Source of the DNA: Desulfuromusa sp.
GTDB taxonomy: Bacteria; Desulfobacterota; Desulfuromonadia; Desulfuromonadales; Geopsychrobacteraceae
Assembly: GCA_021157505.1 (NCBI GenBank)
Contig: JAGGWI010000123.1
Location: 1 to 6,575, forward strand
Length of the DNA: 6,575 nt
Direction of reading: 5' to 3'
Shown here: piece by piece, positions 1 through 5,343 of the stretch
How the letters are laid out: every line of letters begins with the position of its first letter
How positions within the stretch are numbered: position 1 is the stretch's first letter
Program-made: the position numbers and the translations under genes
The notes under the pieces: generated by a model
What the model was told of the DNA's origin: nothing
Databases searched by the model: none
The model's input: the letters and a program-made list of their open reading frames with translations, nothing else

Positions 1-13
1 AAATACGGATCCA

Positions 14-730
14 TCAGTTAAGATCTCCAATTAATGTCTGAATCACCACCCCTGCCATGGTCAAACCGAACAGCGGGGGAAGATAAGATGAGCTACCGAG
101 GACCGGCTTCCGGTCTGTGGCATCAGGCCCGGTTAAGGGACGAAATTCTTCGGTGGAGTAAACCACCTTGATCCCCTGCTCAATCCCCTGTTTGCGTAAT
201 TCTTTACGGATTGTTCGTGCCAGCCGACACTTTTTTGTTGCAGAGATGTCAGCGACCTCTATTTTGGTTGGATCAAGTTTATTTGCCGCCCCCATCGAAG
301 AGATAATCGGCAAACCCCAGTCATGACAGCTCTGGAGCAAATGTAACTTATCGGTGATATTGTCAATGCAGTCGAGAACATAATCGTATCGCGGTGTCAA
401 TAATTGCGCGCTGCTATCAACACGATAAGCGCAATGGTGTATCACAACCTGGACTTGCGGATTGATCTCATGACAGCGCTGCGACATCACCTCAACTTTA
501 ACCTGACCGACCGTATTTTCCAACGCGTGAACCTGACGATTGATATTGGTCAGGCATATCAGATCGGGGTCGATGAGTGTCAGCTTGCCGACCCCGCCCC
601 GCACCAGAGCCTCAACAGCATGGCCACCGACGCCGCCGATTCCGAAAACAGCAACGGAAGAGTTCGCCAGTTTTTCCAGGCCGTCAGTTCCTACCAGCAA
701 TTCAAGGCGTTGAAAACGATTTTCTTGCAT
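14..730 (-). CDS. tcdA: tRNA threonylcarbamoyladenosine dehydratase (TcdA/CsdL, E1-like ThiF/MoeB superfamily)
   Basis: The family uses ATP to activate and cyclise t6A at position 37 of ANN-decoding tRNAs, giving cyclic t6A (ct6A); it is cytoplasmic. The 238-residue product shows the E1-like Rossmann nucleotide site GIGGVGGHAVEALVR at residues 30-44, the DPDLICLTNINRQ segment (54-66) with the Asp and Asn-Arg of the adenylation site, and DCIDNITDK (120-128). The TcdA-specific stretch SSMGAANKLDPTKIEVADIS (144-163) is followed by a basic RTIRKELRKQGI segment (172-183). Absence of a ThiS/MoaD partner and the short length argue for TcdA over ThiF or MoeB. E. coli TcdA is about 268 residues, so this is a slightly short member. 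The ATG at 728-730 is the only sensible start, because the E1 N-terminal helix (NRFQRLELLVG) follows directly; the ribosome site is weak (GAG about 5 bases upstream). It lies 116 bases downstream of tatD on the same strand, with a palindromic repeat between them, so co-transcription is uncertain. Family assignment is strong; activity is inferred. Confidence 0.93.
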   Translation of the reverse strand: MQENRFQRLELLVGTDGLEKLANSSVAVFGIGGVGGHAVEALVRGGVGKLTLIDPDLICLTNINRQVHALENTVGQVKVEVMSQRCHEINPQVQVVIHHCAYRVDSSAQLLTPRYDYVLDCIDNITDKLHLLQSCHDWGLPIISSMGAANKLDPTKIEVADISATKKCRLARTIRKELRKQGIEQGIKVVYSTEEFRPLTGPDATDRKPVLGSSSYLPPLFGLTMAGVVIQTLIGDLN

Positions 731-799
731 AAAATCTCAATAAGTTGAGTATTCGAAGGGATATGTCGTCGTTTAGCCTCCCTCAGATACGGCTTAAAA

Positions 800-844
800 C
801 CCCCCTCATCCGACCTGCGGCCACCTTCTCCCTCATGGAGAAGG
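800..844. repeat. Short palindromic intergenic repeat at the tatD 3' end
   Basis: The sequence contains a perfect 8-bp hairpin, CCTTCTCC (824-831) and GGAGAAGG (837-844), with a 5-base loop, ending one base before the tatD stop codon (846-848). To its left is a C-rich CCCCCCTCATCCG stretch and a small CCG/CGG pairing around 810-820. The pattern of a C-run plus CTCATCCG, then a GGCCACCTTCTCC hairpin, resembles extragenic palindromic repeats scattered through many proteobacterial genomes (RIME/REP-like); that assignment is from memory of the pattern, not a search. Read on the minus strand the hairpin follows tatD and is followed after about 24 bases by GGGGGGTTTT, so it may slow or end tatD transcription, although there is no classical U-run directly after the stem. 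Confidence 0.6.
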
Positions 845-845
845 A

Positions 846-1592
846 TTAGAGCTCAAACAACTGCTGAGCATTCTCTGTCGTTGTCCTGGCAACCTCATCC
901 AGTGAAGCACTCCGCAATTCAGCAATTTTTTCGGCTACCCGCACCAAGGTTTCCGGTGTCTCAGCCATGTCGGGCAGATCAGTTTCCAGAACCAGTGCCG
1001 AAGCTGGCAGTACTTTCACAGCATCGGGCAACTTACGAGCATTTTCGCGCAACAGAATCGGGCCGACACCAATCTTGAATCCAAGCTCAACAAGATCCTG
1101 TGCCACCTGGATACTGGCAGAAAAACCGTGCCAGATGCCCCCAATTCTTTGACCGATTCCTAATTCCCGCAAAATCGTCAAAACTGCTCCAGTTGCGTCA
1201 CGGGCATGAAGCAACACTGGCAACCCGACATCGAGAGCAATGTCCAATTGGGCGCGAAAAACTATTTCCTGTTGCGGCAATGGGATAGCAACCGTCCCAT
1301 CCAGGCCAATCTCTCCAATTGCGACCACTTTCGGCTGTTGTGTCAGCTCCCGAAGTTGACTCGCTGCAGCAGCATTCCATTGATCGGCATAGGCGGGATG
1401 CAATCCCGGTGCAAGATACACATTTTCAGTCTTTTCCGCCAGAGCAAGCATCCCAGCCCAACCACTGACCCGCACCCCCGGCACAACAAGCCTGTCGATC
1501 CCACATCGCTGCGCTTCAGGAAGAAGTTTCAATCCCTGTCCACCCAGTTCAGGAGCATCGAGATGAATATGGGTATCGATCAGTGAAATCAT
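846..1592 (-). CDS. TatD-family metal-dependent hydrolase (putative DNase)
   Basis: TatD proteins are cytoplasmic TIM-barrel metallohydrolases of the amidohydrolase superfamily; E. coli TatD has 3'-5' exonuclease activity, but substrates of most paralogues are unknown. Counting from the chosen start (248 residues), visible family features are DTHIHLD at 6-12 (metal ligands H8 and H10), GLHP at 64-67, IGEIGLD at 92-98 (bridging E94), LLHARDA at 127-133 (H129), WHGFS at 154-158 (H155) and LETDLPD at 182-188 (D185), so the metal-binding set is complete. The C-terminal TENAQQLFEL is the usual family ending. The frame stays open upstream to a GTG at 1659-1661, giving 23 extra residues rich in Pro and Cys that resemble no TatD N-terminus. 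I place the start at the ATG of 1590-1592 because MISLIDTHIHLD matches the family start, although neither start has a clear Shine-Dalgarno. It precedes tcdA on the same strand and diverges from the sulfotransferase. The exact paralogue (TatD, YcfH or YjjV type) is not resolved. Confidence 0.9.
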   Translation of the reverse strand: MISLIDTHIHLDAPELGGQGLKLLPEAQRCGIDRLVVPGVRVSGWAGMLALAEKTENVYLAPGLHPAYADQWNAAAASQLRELTQQPKVVAIGEIGLDGTVAIPLPQQEIVFRAQLDIALDVGLPVLLHARDATGAVLTILRELGIGQRIGGIWHGFSASIQVAQDLVELGFKIGVGPILLRENARKLPDAVKVLPASALVLETDLPDMAETPETLVRVAEKIAELRSASLDEVARTTTENAQQLFEL

Positions 1593-1957
1593 CGGGGCAT
1601 GGTAGCAAAAGCAAGGGGGAAGAGATAGTGTCCAAAAAGTAGGTATTCCTGACAAATCCACTTATTCAAATCATTCCCGCAAAAAAGACAGGCGATTATC
1701 ACAACAAATTACAGCATGTTCATCCGATTGATGGTAAAATGCAAAAATTTGATTGTCTCCTTTGCTGAATTGTTGCAAAGAAACTCATGATCTTATGACC
1801 ATCCCGCAGACTCACTTAGAGAAATATTTGGTATATGGGCTGTACTTTTCCAGCTCTTAGAGATTGATACGAGATATTGTGGAAAGTATGTGCAAATATA
1901 GGGAGATATGATTGACATTGTCCATGTATTTACACTGTTAGCCAGTCGGAGATTCGA
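1593..1957. other. Gene-free AT-rich divergent intergenic region
   Basis: This 365-base stretch lies between divergent tatD and the sulfotransferase gene. I see no coding region, tRNA or recognisable mobile-element end. It holds a 6-bp inverted repeat, CTTTGC (1760-1765) and GCAAAG (1775-1780), with a 9-base loop and no U-run. Possible plus-strand promoter elements are TTGATA (1864-1869) 17 bases before TATGTG (1887-1892), and a lone perfect TTGACA (1912-1917) without a good -10 at normal spacing; neither is convincing. A 22-codon frame from ATG 1908 runs into the sulfotransferase start in another frame; its GGGAG (1901-1905) is only 2 bases from that ATG, so it is unlikely to be translated. 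The region must contain the promoters for both flanking genes, but I cannot place them with confidence. Confidence 0.5.
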
Positions 1958-2764
1958 ATGTTACCTGGTTTTATAATTATCGGGGCGATGAAGGGCGGGA
2001 CATCAAGCCTATATCGCTATATTGCGTCTCACCCAGAGGTGGTGCCATCATCCACTAAAGAAACGGACTTTTTTAAGACCGTTGATGATTTTAATAAGGG
2101 GCTTGATTGGTACAAATCTTTGTTCAGGAAGAACGGTGAATTAGCTTTCGAAGCATCTCCCAATTATACAAAAAGGCACCTCTTTCCTGGCGTTCCTGCT
2201 AGGATGCATTCCATTTTACCGGAAACGAAACTTATCTATGTGCTTCGTGATCCCATAGACAGGGTTGTATCCCACTATGTCCATAACTATGCTCACGGGA
2301 GAGAATCACGACTCTTATCAGAAGTTATAAGAAGCCCTGACAGCAATTACATTCAAACAAGCAATTACTATTTTCAAATTCAGGGTTTTCTAGAGTATTA
2401 CTCGGATAAAAAATTATTACTAATTGAATCAGAGCGCTTACGCAAAGATACTGTTAACGTCGTTAATGATGTTTTTAAATTCCTAAACCTATCTCCAGAA
2501 CACGATACGAGTATCCTCGAAAAGAATTTTCATTTATCTAGTGAGAAGAAACGCAAATCTTCATTGGAACGAGCACTTGAAACGAGAACAACAAACCAAT
2601 ATCTTCGGAGCGGCATTCGATTGATCACTGCACCACTCAGAAAATCAATTGAACGGCCAAAATTATCCTCAGTCGACAGTACTATTCTAGCTGAAGCACT
2701 AGCACCTGACGTCGAGAAATTGAGGCGCTTTTCAGGCTTGGAATTCTCCAGTTGGTCGCTATAA
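1958..2764 (+). CDS. PAPS-dependent sulfotransferase (Sulfotransfer_1 / NDST-like fold)
   Basis: The 268-residue product has both PAPS-binding elements of the sulfotransferase superfamily. The 5'-phosphosulfate loop is GAMKGGTSSLYRYIASHP at residues 9-26 (catalytic-type Lys K12). The 3'-phosphate element is YVLRDPIDRVVSHYVH at 94-109 (R97 and S105 are the expected contacts). The C-terminal LRRFSGLEFSSW matches the usual ending of heparan-sulfate-type and bacterial homologues. The family moves a sulfuryl group from PAPS to a hydroxyl or amine of a carbohydrate, lipid or peptide; the acceptor here is unknown. There is no signal peptide or membrane segment, so it is probably cytoplasmic. The ATG at 1958 has GGAG at 1948-1951 with 6 bases spacing, a good ribosome site. 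Two sampled lines of this gene are 37-38% GC (22/60, 23/60) against 52% and 62% in sampled lines of tatD and the reductase gene, and it lies on the opposite strand to them. No PAPS-synthesis, glycosyltransferase or polysaccharide genes are in view. Family call is firm; substrate is not inferable. Confidence 0.92.
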   Translation: MLPGFIIIGAMKGGTSSLYRYIASHPEVVPSSTKETDFFKTVDDFNKGLDWYKSLFRKNGELAFEASPNYTKRHLFPGVPARMHSILPETKLIYVLRDPIDRVVSHYVHNYAHGRESRLLSEVIRSPDSNYIQTSNYYFQIQGFLEYYSDKKLLLIESERLRKDTVNVVNDVFKFLNLSPEHDTSILEKNFHLSSEKKRKSSLERALETRTTNQYLRSGIRLITAPLRKSIERPKLSSVDSTILAEALAPDVEKLRRFSGLEFSSWSL

Positions 2765-2869
2765 CAAAGCTTTCTGCAAATGATGACGATGCTTTAGATG
2801 GATTGGATTTATAAAAACAGTTAACGAGAAAATGATCCGTACATATCAACAAAAAACGGAATATTCAAA

Positions 2870-3346
2870 ATGCGTGAAATAAAGCCGATAGGAATAATCC
2901 ATTCGCCCTATAACTCAATAAAGGATATGCCTATTCAACCCAAAGGGGCATTAGAGGTGGAGGGGTATGTCATTGTCGATGAGGAGTATGCGGCAGGATT
3001 GCAAGATCTTGATGGTTTCAGCCATATTTACCTTTTATACAGTTTTCATGAAGCGAAACGGGTAGAGCTGCGTGTCACACCATTTATGGATGAGCAAACA
3101 AGGGGAGTATTTGCTACACGCTCACCATTACGACCCAATCATATTGGCATCTCAATCGTGAAATTAATCAGAGTTGAAGGCAATAAGCTCTTTGTCGGAG
3201 GGATCGATGTGCTGGACAAAACTCCATTATTGGACATCAAACCATACATAGAAAATTTTGATGTTGTGCAAGAAAGTGTTTCCGGTTGGCAACAGGCCAG
3301 TGATGAAGAAATCAGGAAAAAACGTTCCGATAACAGATTCGAATAA
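2870..3346 (+). CDS. trmO: tRNA (N6-threonylcarbamoyladenosine(37)-N6)-methyltransferase TrmO (TsaA/YaeB, UPF0066)
   Basis: TrmO uses S-adenosylmethionine to methylate t6A37 of threonine tRNA to m6t6A; its fold is a single beta-barrel, unlike common SAM methyltransferases. The 158-residue product shows IGIIHSPY (7-14), DLDGFSHIYLLYSFH (46-60), the signature FATRSPLRPNHIGISIVKL (81-99) and DVLDKTPLLDIKPYI (113-127), which are the conserved blocks in the usual order. The most common signature form is RPNPIG; here Pro is replaced by His (H91), a tolerable variant. E. coli TrmO is about 235 residues with an extra C-terminal domain; this is the short single-domain form seen in many bacteria and archaea. 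The ATG at 2870 has only a GGA nine bases upstream (2858-2860), so initiation may be weak. It follows the sulfotransferase by 105 bases on the same strand; a TATAAA (2810-2815) is in the gap, but no good -35 precedes it. One sampled line is 37% GC. It acts on the same modified base as TcdA in this window. Confidence 0.92.
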   Translation: MREIKPIGIIHSPYNSIKDMPIQPKGALEVEGYVIVDEEYAAGLQDLDGFSHIYLLYSFHEAKRVELRVTPFMDEQTRGVFATRSPLRPNHIGISIVKLIRVEGNKLFVGGIDVLDKTPLLDIKPYIENFDVVQESVSGWQQASDEEIRKKRSDNRFE

Positions 3347-3350
3347 AGGA

Positions 3351-3399
3351 AACAAAAAGGGACGGTGTTGCTATCAGTGTTTTAAGACAACACCGCCCC
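3351..3399 (-). terminator. Rho-independent terminator of the reductase gene, in a convergent gap
   Basis: Arms at 3359-3370 and 3388-3399 pair over 12 positions around a 17-base loop. The only non-Watson-Crick position (3362/3396) is a G-U wobble in the minus-strand RNA but an A-C mismatch in the plus-strand RNA. In the minus direction the stem is followed at once by UUUUUGUUU (3358 down to 3350). Both facts point to termination of the minus-strand reductase gene, whose stop codon lies 7 bases before the stem. In the plus direction there is no U-run, so any effect on the trmO transcript would be weaker. Confidence 0.85.
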
Positions 3400-3405
3400 C
3401 AGATC

Positions 3406-4407
3406 TTAACTATCCAATAAATTCACCAACCCGCGTCGCTTCAATCCACCTTTGAGCATTGACTGGACTTTTTCTTCCAATCCATCGAGAGTGATTTCGT
3501 CAACCATCGTGGTTAAGTTATCCAGTTTCCATTCACTTGCCAGTCGCTGCCAGACTTGAGTTCTGCGCTCCATCGGGCACTCGGCAGAATCGATACCGAC
3601 CAACCGCACGCCACGCAGAATAAACGGGAAAACACTCACTGCCAGATCGATTGATCCTACCAATCCACAACAGGTGACAACCCCATCATATCGTGCCGAT
3701 TTGATCGCAGCTGCGAGCATATCACCACCAACACAGTCGACCACCCCGGCCCAGGTAGGCTTCAACATTGGGCGTTCATTCCCTTTCAACAATGTTTCCC
3801 GGTCAATCACCTGTGCAGCACCCAGACTTTCAAGGTAGGGTGTTTCTTCAAGCTTTCCCGTCACCGCAGTCACCTTGAAACCGATCTTTGCCAAGATAGC
3901 AACCGCAAGGCTACCGACTCCACCGGTTGCGCCGGTAACCAGCACTGGCCCTTTTTCTGGAGTGACCCCGTTTTCTACCAGCTCCCGCACCGATAAAGCC
4001 GCTGTTAAACCAGCCGTTCCGAGCATCATGCTCTCTTTCAAACTTAAACCTGCTGGCAATTTTAATGCCCATTTGCTTGGGACTCGAATCATCTGCCCAA
4101 ACCCACCGTCAGTCTCCATCCCTAGATCATAACTGGTAACAATCACTTGATCTCCAGGCTGAAACAACCCATCAGTGCAGGAAACCACTTCACCAGCAGC
4201 ATCAATCCCCGGAGTATGGGGGAAATTTCTTGTCACCCCGGGATTGCCAACGGCAGAGAGGGCATCTTTAAAGTTGAGAGAAGAATAGTGTACCTTGACG
4301 ACCAACTCACCTTCCGGCAAATCATCGAGGGAACGGGTGACTATCGAGCGGTTAAAAACTTTCTTTTCGGGTTGTTCTACCAACAATGCTTTAAATTCCA
4401 TGGTCAT
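3406..4407 (-). CDS. Medium-chain NADPH:quinone/acrylyl-CoA reductase family oxidoreductase (YhdH/AcuI type)
   Basis: This 333-residue protein is a zinc-free medium-chain dehydrogenase/reductase of the YhdH/AcuI group. AcuI reduces acryloyl-CoA to propionyl-CoA with NADPH, detoxifying acrylate; other members are annotated only as quinone oxidoreductases. Visible features are YSSLNFKDAL (41-50), HTPGIDAAGEV (64-74), GGFGQMIRVP (101-110), the Rossmann loop VTGATGGVGSLAVAIL (157-172), TGKLEETPYLESLGA (183-197), VVDCVGGD (222-229) and a C-terminal GGLKRRGLVNLL. The length is close to the family norm of about 325-330. The ATG at 4405-4407 has AAGGAG (4413-4418) 5 bases upstream; an in-frame ATG two codons later (4399-4401, spacing 11) is possible but less favoured. 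A hairpin terminator follows the stop. An inverted-repeat element lies 53 bases upstream of the start, between this gene and the methyltransferase. Sampled GC is 62%, the highest line counted in the window. No acrylate or DMSP genes are nearby, so the specific substrate is inference. Confidence 0.9.
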   Translation of the reverse strand: MTMEFKALLVEQPEKKVFNRSIVTRSLDDLPEGELVVKVHYSSLNFKDALSAVGNPGVTRNFPHTPGIDAAGEVVSCTDGLFQPGDQVIVTSYDLGMETDGGFGQMIRVPSKWALKLPAGLSLKESMMLGTAGLTAALSVRELVENGVTPEKGPVLVTGATGGVGSLAVAILAKIGFKVTAVTGKLEETPYLESLGAAQVIDRETLLKGNERPMLKPTWAGVVDCVGGDMLAAAIKSARYDGVVTCCGLVGSIDLAVSVFPFILRGVRLVGIDSAECPMERRTQVWQRLASEWKLDNLTTMVDEITLDGLEEKVQSMLKGGLKRRGLVNLLDS

Positions 4408-4460
4408 ACGATCTCCTTAAAAGGGATTTGCAATAAATAGTCGAAAAATACAAAGATAAA

Positions 4461-4565
4461 AATTTTAACGGAGAGGTGGAGAAAAGTAAAGAAGGTCAAA
4501 ACTCTCTTTAGCTTCGTGGTCTCCGCTGCATGTCCTCTCCTTCTCAGCGTCTCTCCGTTAAAATT
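4461..4565. repeat. 105-bp inverted-repeat element with 15-bp perfect termini (MITE/REP-like)
   Basis: The left end AATTTTAACGGAGAG (4461-4475) is the exact reverse complement of the right end CTCTCCGTTAAAATT (4551-4565). The pairing continues imperfectly inward, for example GAGAA (4479-4483) with TTCTC (4541-4545). The interior is rich in CTC/CTT and GAGA tracts. This style, with TTTTAAC ends and CTCTG/CTCC-type tracts, recalls small non-coding palindromic repeats common in environmental bacterial genomes; that likeness is from memory. No transposase frame or clear target duplication is visible. The right end overlaps the last sense codon and stop of the methyltransferase gene. On the minus strand the whole element can fold after that gene and is followed by a U-rich run (AAAATTTTTATCTTTG), so it may act as a terminator. 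It could equally contribute upstream sequence to the reductase gene. Confidence 0.75.
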
Positions 4566-5199
4566 GGTCCTTAACCGCCTTAATCACCACGAAAGCCCCT
4601 TCCCCAAACCCGTCAAGCACAGTTTTTTCTGTGTCACCGGGGATCAGCGTCTGCTTAATCTCGGTAGCTCCGAAACCTGCTGTCTCCAGATGATCCAGAA
4701 CCTCACGGGTCGAGAAAAAAGTTGCCTGCTGATAAAATTTGCTTTTGTGACGATTCTGCAGATATTTCTGCCCCAGTTCACTCTCCATATCGACAAAACC
4801 GACCAGAATACAACCGCCAGAAATAAGAACCCGTAGCGCCTCCCGAAAAGACTGGACAATATCATCAACAAAACAGATCGTCGTCACCATCAGCACAAAA
4901 TCAAACCGATCAGCAGAAAACGGTAGTTCCTCTGCAACACCGGAATGAACTTCAATCCCCAGCTGCTTTGCCTTAACCGCCATCTGTTCTGAAGGCTCCA
5001 CTCCGATCTTGATCCCCAGTGGCACAGCAAACTTCCCGGAACCGACGCCGATCTCCATCCCTTGGACATCACCAACCGGAAGCAACTGCTGGACGGCCTT
5101 CAGTTCTACCTCATAGGCCTCCCGGTTTTTTTCAAACCAATCATCATAAGCATCACTGTATTTTTCAAAAGCATCAACCTTGGGCATGGCAAAATCCAT
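4558..5199 (-). CDS. Class I SAM-dependent methyltransferase (Methyltransf_11 type), substrate unknown
   Basis: The 213-residue product has a class I Rossmann methyltransferase core. Motif I is MEIGVGSGKFA (48-58), the SAM glycine loop. The end of strand beta-2 is GVEPSEQM (66-73), with acidic E68 for the ribose hydroxyls. GVAEELPFSADRFDFVLMVTTICFVDD (87-113) covers motifs II and III, followed by the REALRVLISGGCILVGF (119-135) block. This arrangement is typical of small-molecule methyltransferases, but nothing in the sequence identifies the acceptor. There is no signal peptide or membrane segment. The start is uncertain: the ATG at 5197-5199 has no ribosome site, while an in-frame ATG at 5185-5187 has GGA 7 bases upstream and begins MPKVDAFEKYSDAYDDWF. 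The longer form is listed. The final Phe codon and stop lie inside a terminal inverted repeat, so the C-terminus may have been altered by that element. A candidate promoter is at 5243-5271. It is 144 bases downstream of the AsmA-like gene on the same strand. Confidence 0.85.
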   Translation of the reverse strand: MDFAMPKVDAFEKYSDAYDDWFEKNREAYEVELKAVQQLLPVGDVQGMEIGVGSGKFAVPLGIKIGVEPSEQMAVKAKQLGIEVHSGVAEELPFSADRFDFVLMVTTICFVDDIVQSFREALRVLISGGCILVGFVDMESELGQKYLQNRHKSKFYQQATFFSTREVLDHLETAGFGATEIKQTLIPGDTEKTVLDGFGEGAFVVIKAVKDQF

Positions 5200-5242
5200 T
5201 CTTGGATAGACTGGTCAAGAAAAATCGGAGCATGAACATAAC

Positions 5243-5271
5243 AATTTATGATCATACCCCCAAATTTTCAA
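5243..5271 (-). promoter_or_regulatory. Candidate sigma-70 promoter for the methyltransferase gene
   Basis: On the minus strand TTGAAA (5271-5266, five of six to the -35 consensus) and TAAATT (5248-5243, four of six to the -10) are separated by exactly 17 bases. The predicted RNA start is near 5236, leaving about 37 bases of leader before the ATG. Judged by eye against consensus; AT-rich sequence gives such matches by chance fairly often. Confidence 0.4.
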
Positions 5272-5343
5272 GATCTAAGTTCCGTTTAGTATCCATCCGG
5301 AAATTCTGAATGAATCAACATAAGTTTCTGATCTGGAAAACGG

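Noticed and set aside
404..748. Open plus-strand frame of 114 codons
   Set aside because: It is fully antisense to the well-supported tcdA gene across most of its length, shows no recognisable motif, and arises from codon bias on the opposite strand.
736..749. CTCAA/TTGAG inverted repeat just upstream of tcdA
   Set aside because: Only five base pairs with a 4-base loop; too short to support as an operator or hairpin.
1206..1586. Open plus-strand frame of 126 codons
   Set aside because: It lies antisense inside tatD, whose metal-binding motifs are intact; no family resemblance was seen in the antisense product.
1760..1780. Inverted repeat CTTTGC/GCAAAG as an operator or terminator
   Set aside because: Six AT-rich base pairs with a 9-base loop and no U-run are expected by chance in a region like this.
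1912..1940. Perfect TTGACA upstream of the sulfotransferase as a promoter
   Set aside because: At 16-18 base spacing the -10 positions read ACTGTT, CTGTTA or TGTTAG, all poor; the better TACACT is only 13 bases away.
1908..1973. Small frame (22 codons) just upstream of and overlapping the sulfotransferase start, a possible leader peptide
   Set aside because: The GGGAG is only 2 bases from its ATG, there is no attenuator structure or regulatory codon run, and the product is not recognisable.
1958..3346. Sulfotransferase plus TrmO as a new RNA-sulfation or defence system
   Set aside because: The genes are 105 bases apart with weak translation signals for the second, and TrmO is a well-known stand-alone housekeeping tRNA enzyme; nothing in the sequence ties the two functions together.
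4516..4836. Open plus-strand frame of 106 codons
   Set aside because: It starts in the inverted-repeat element and runs antisense to the methyltransferase; no motif or good ribosome site.
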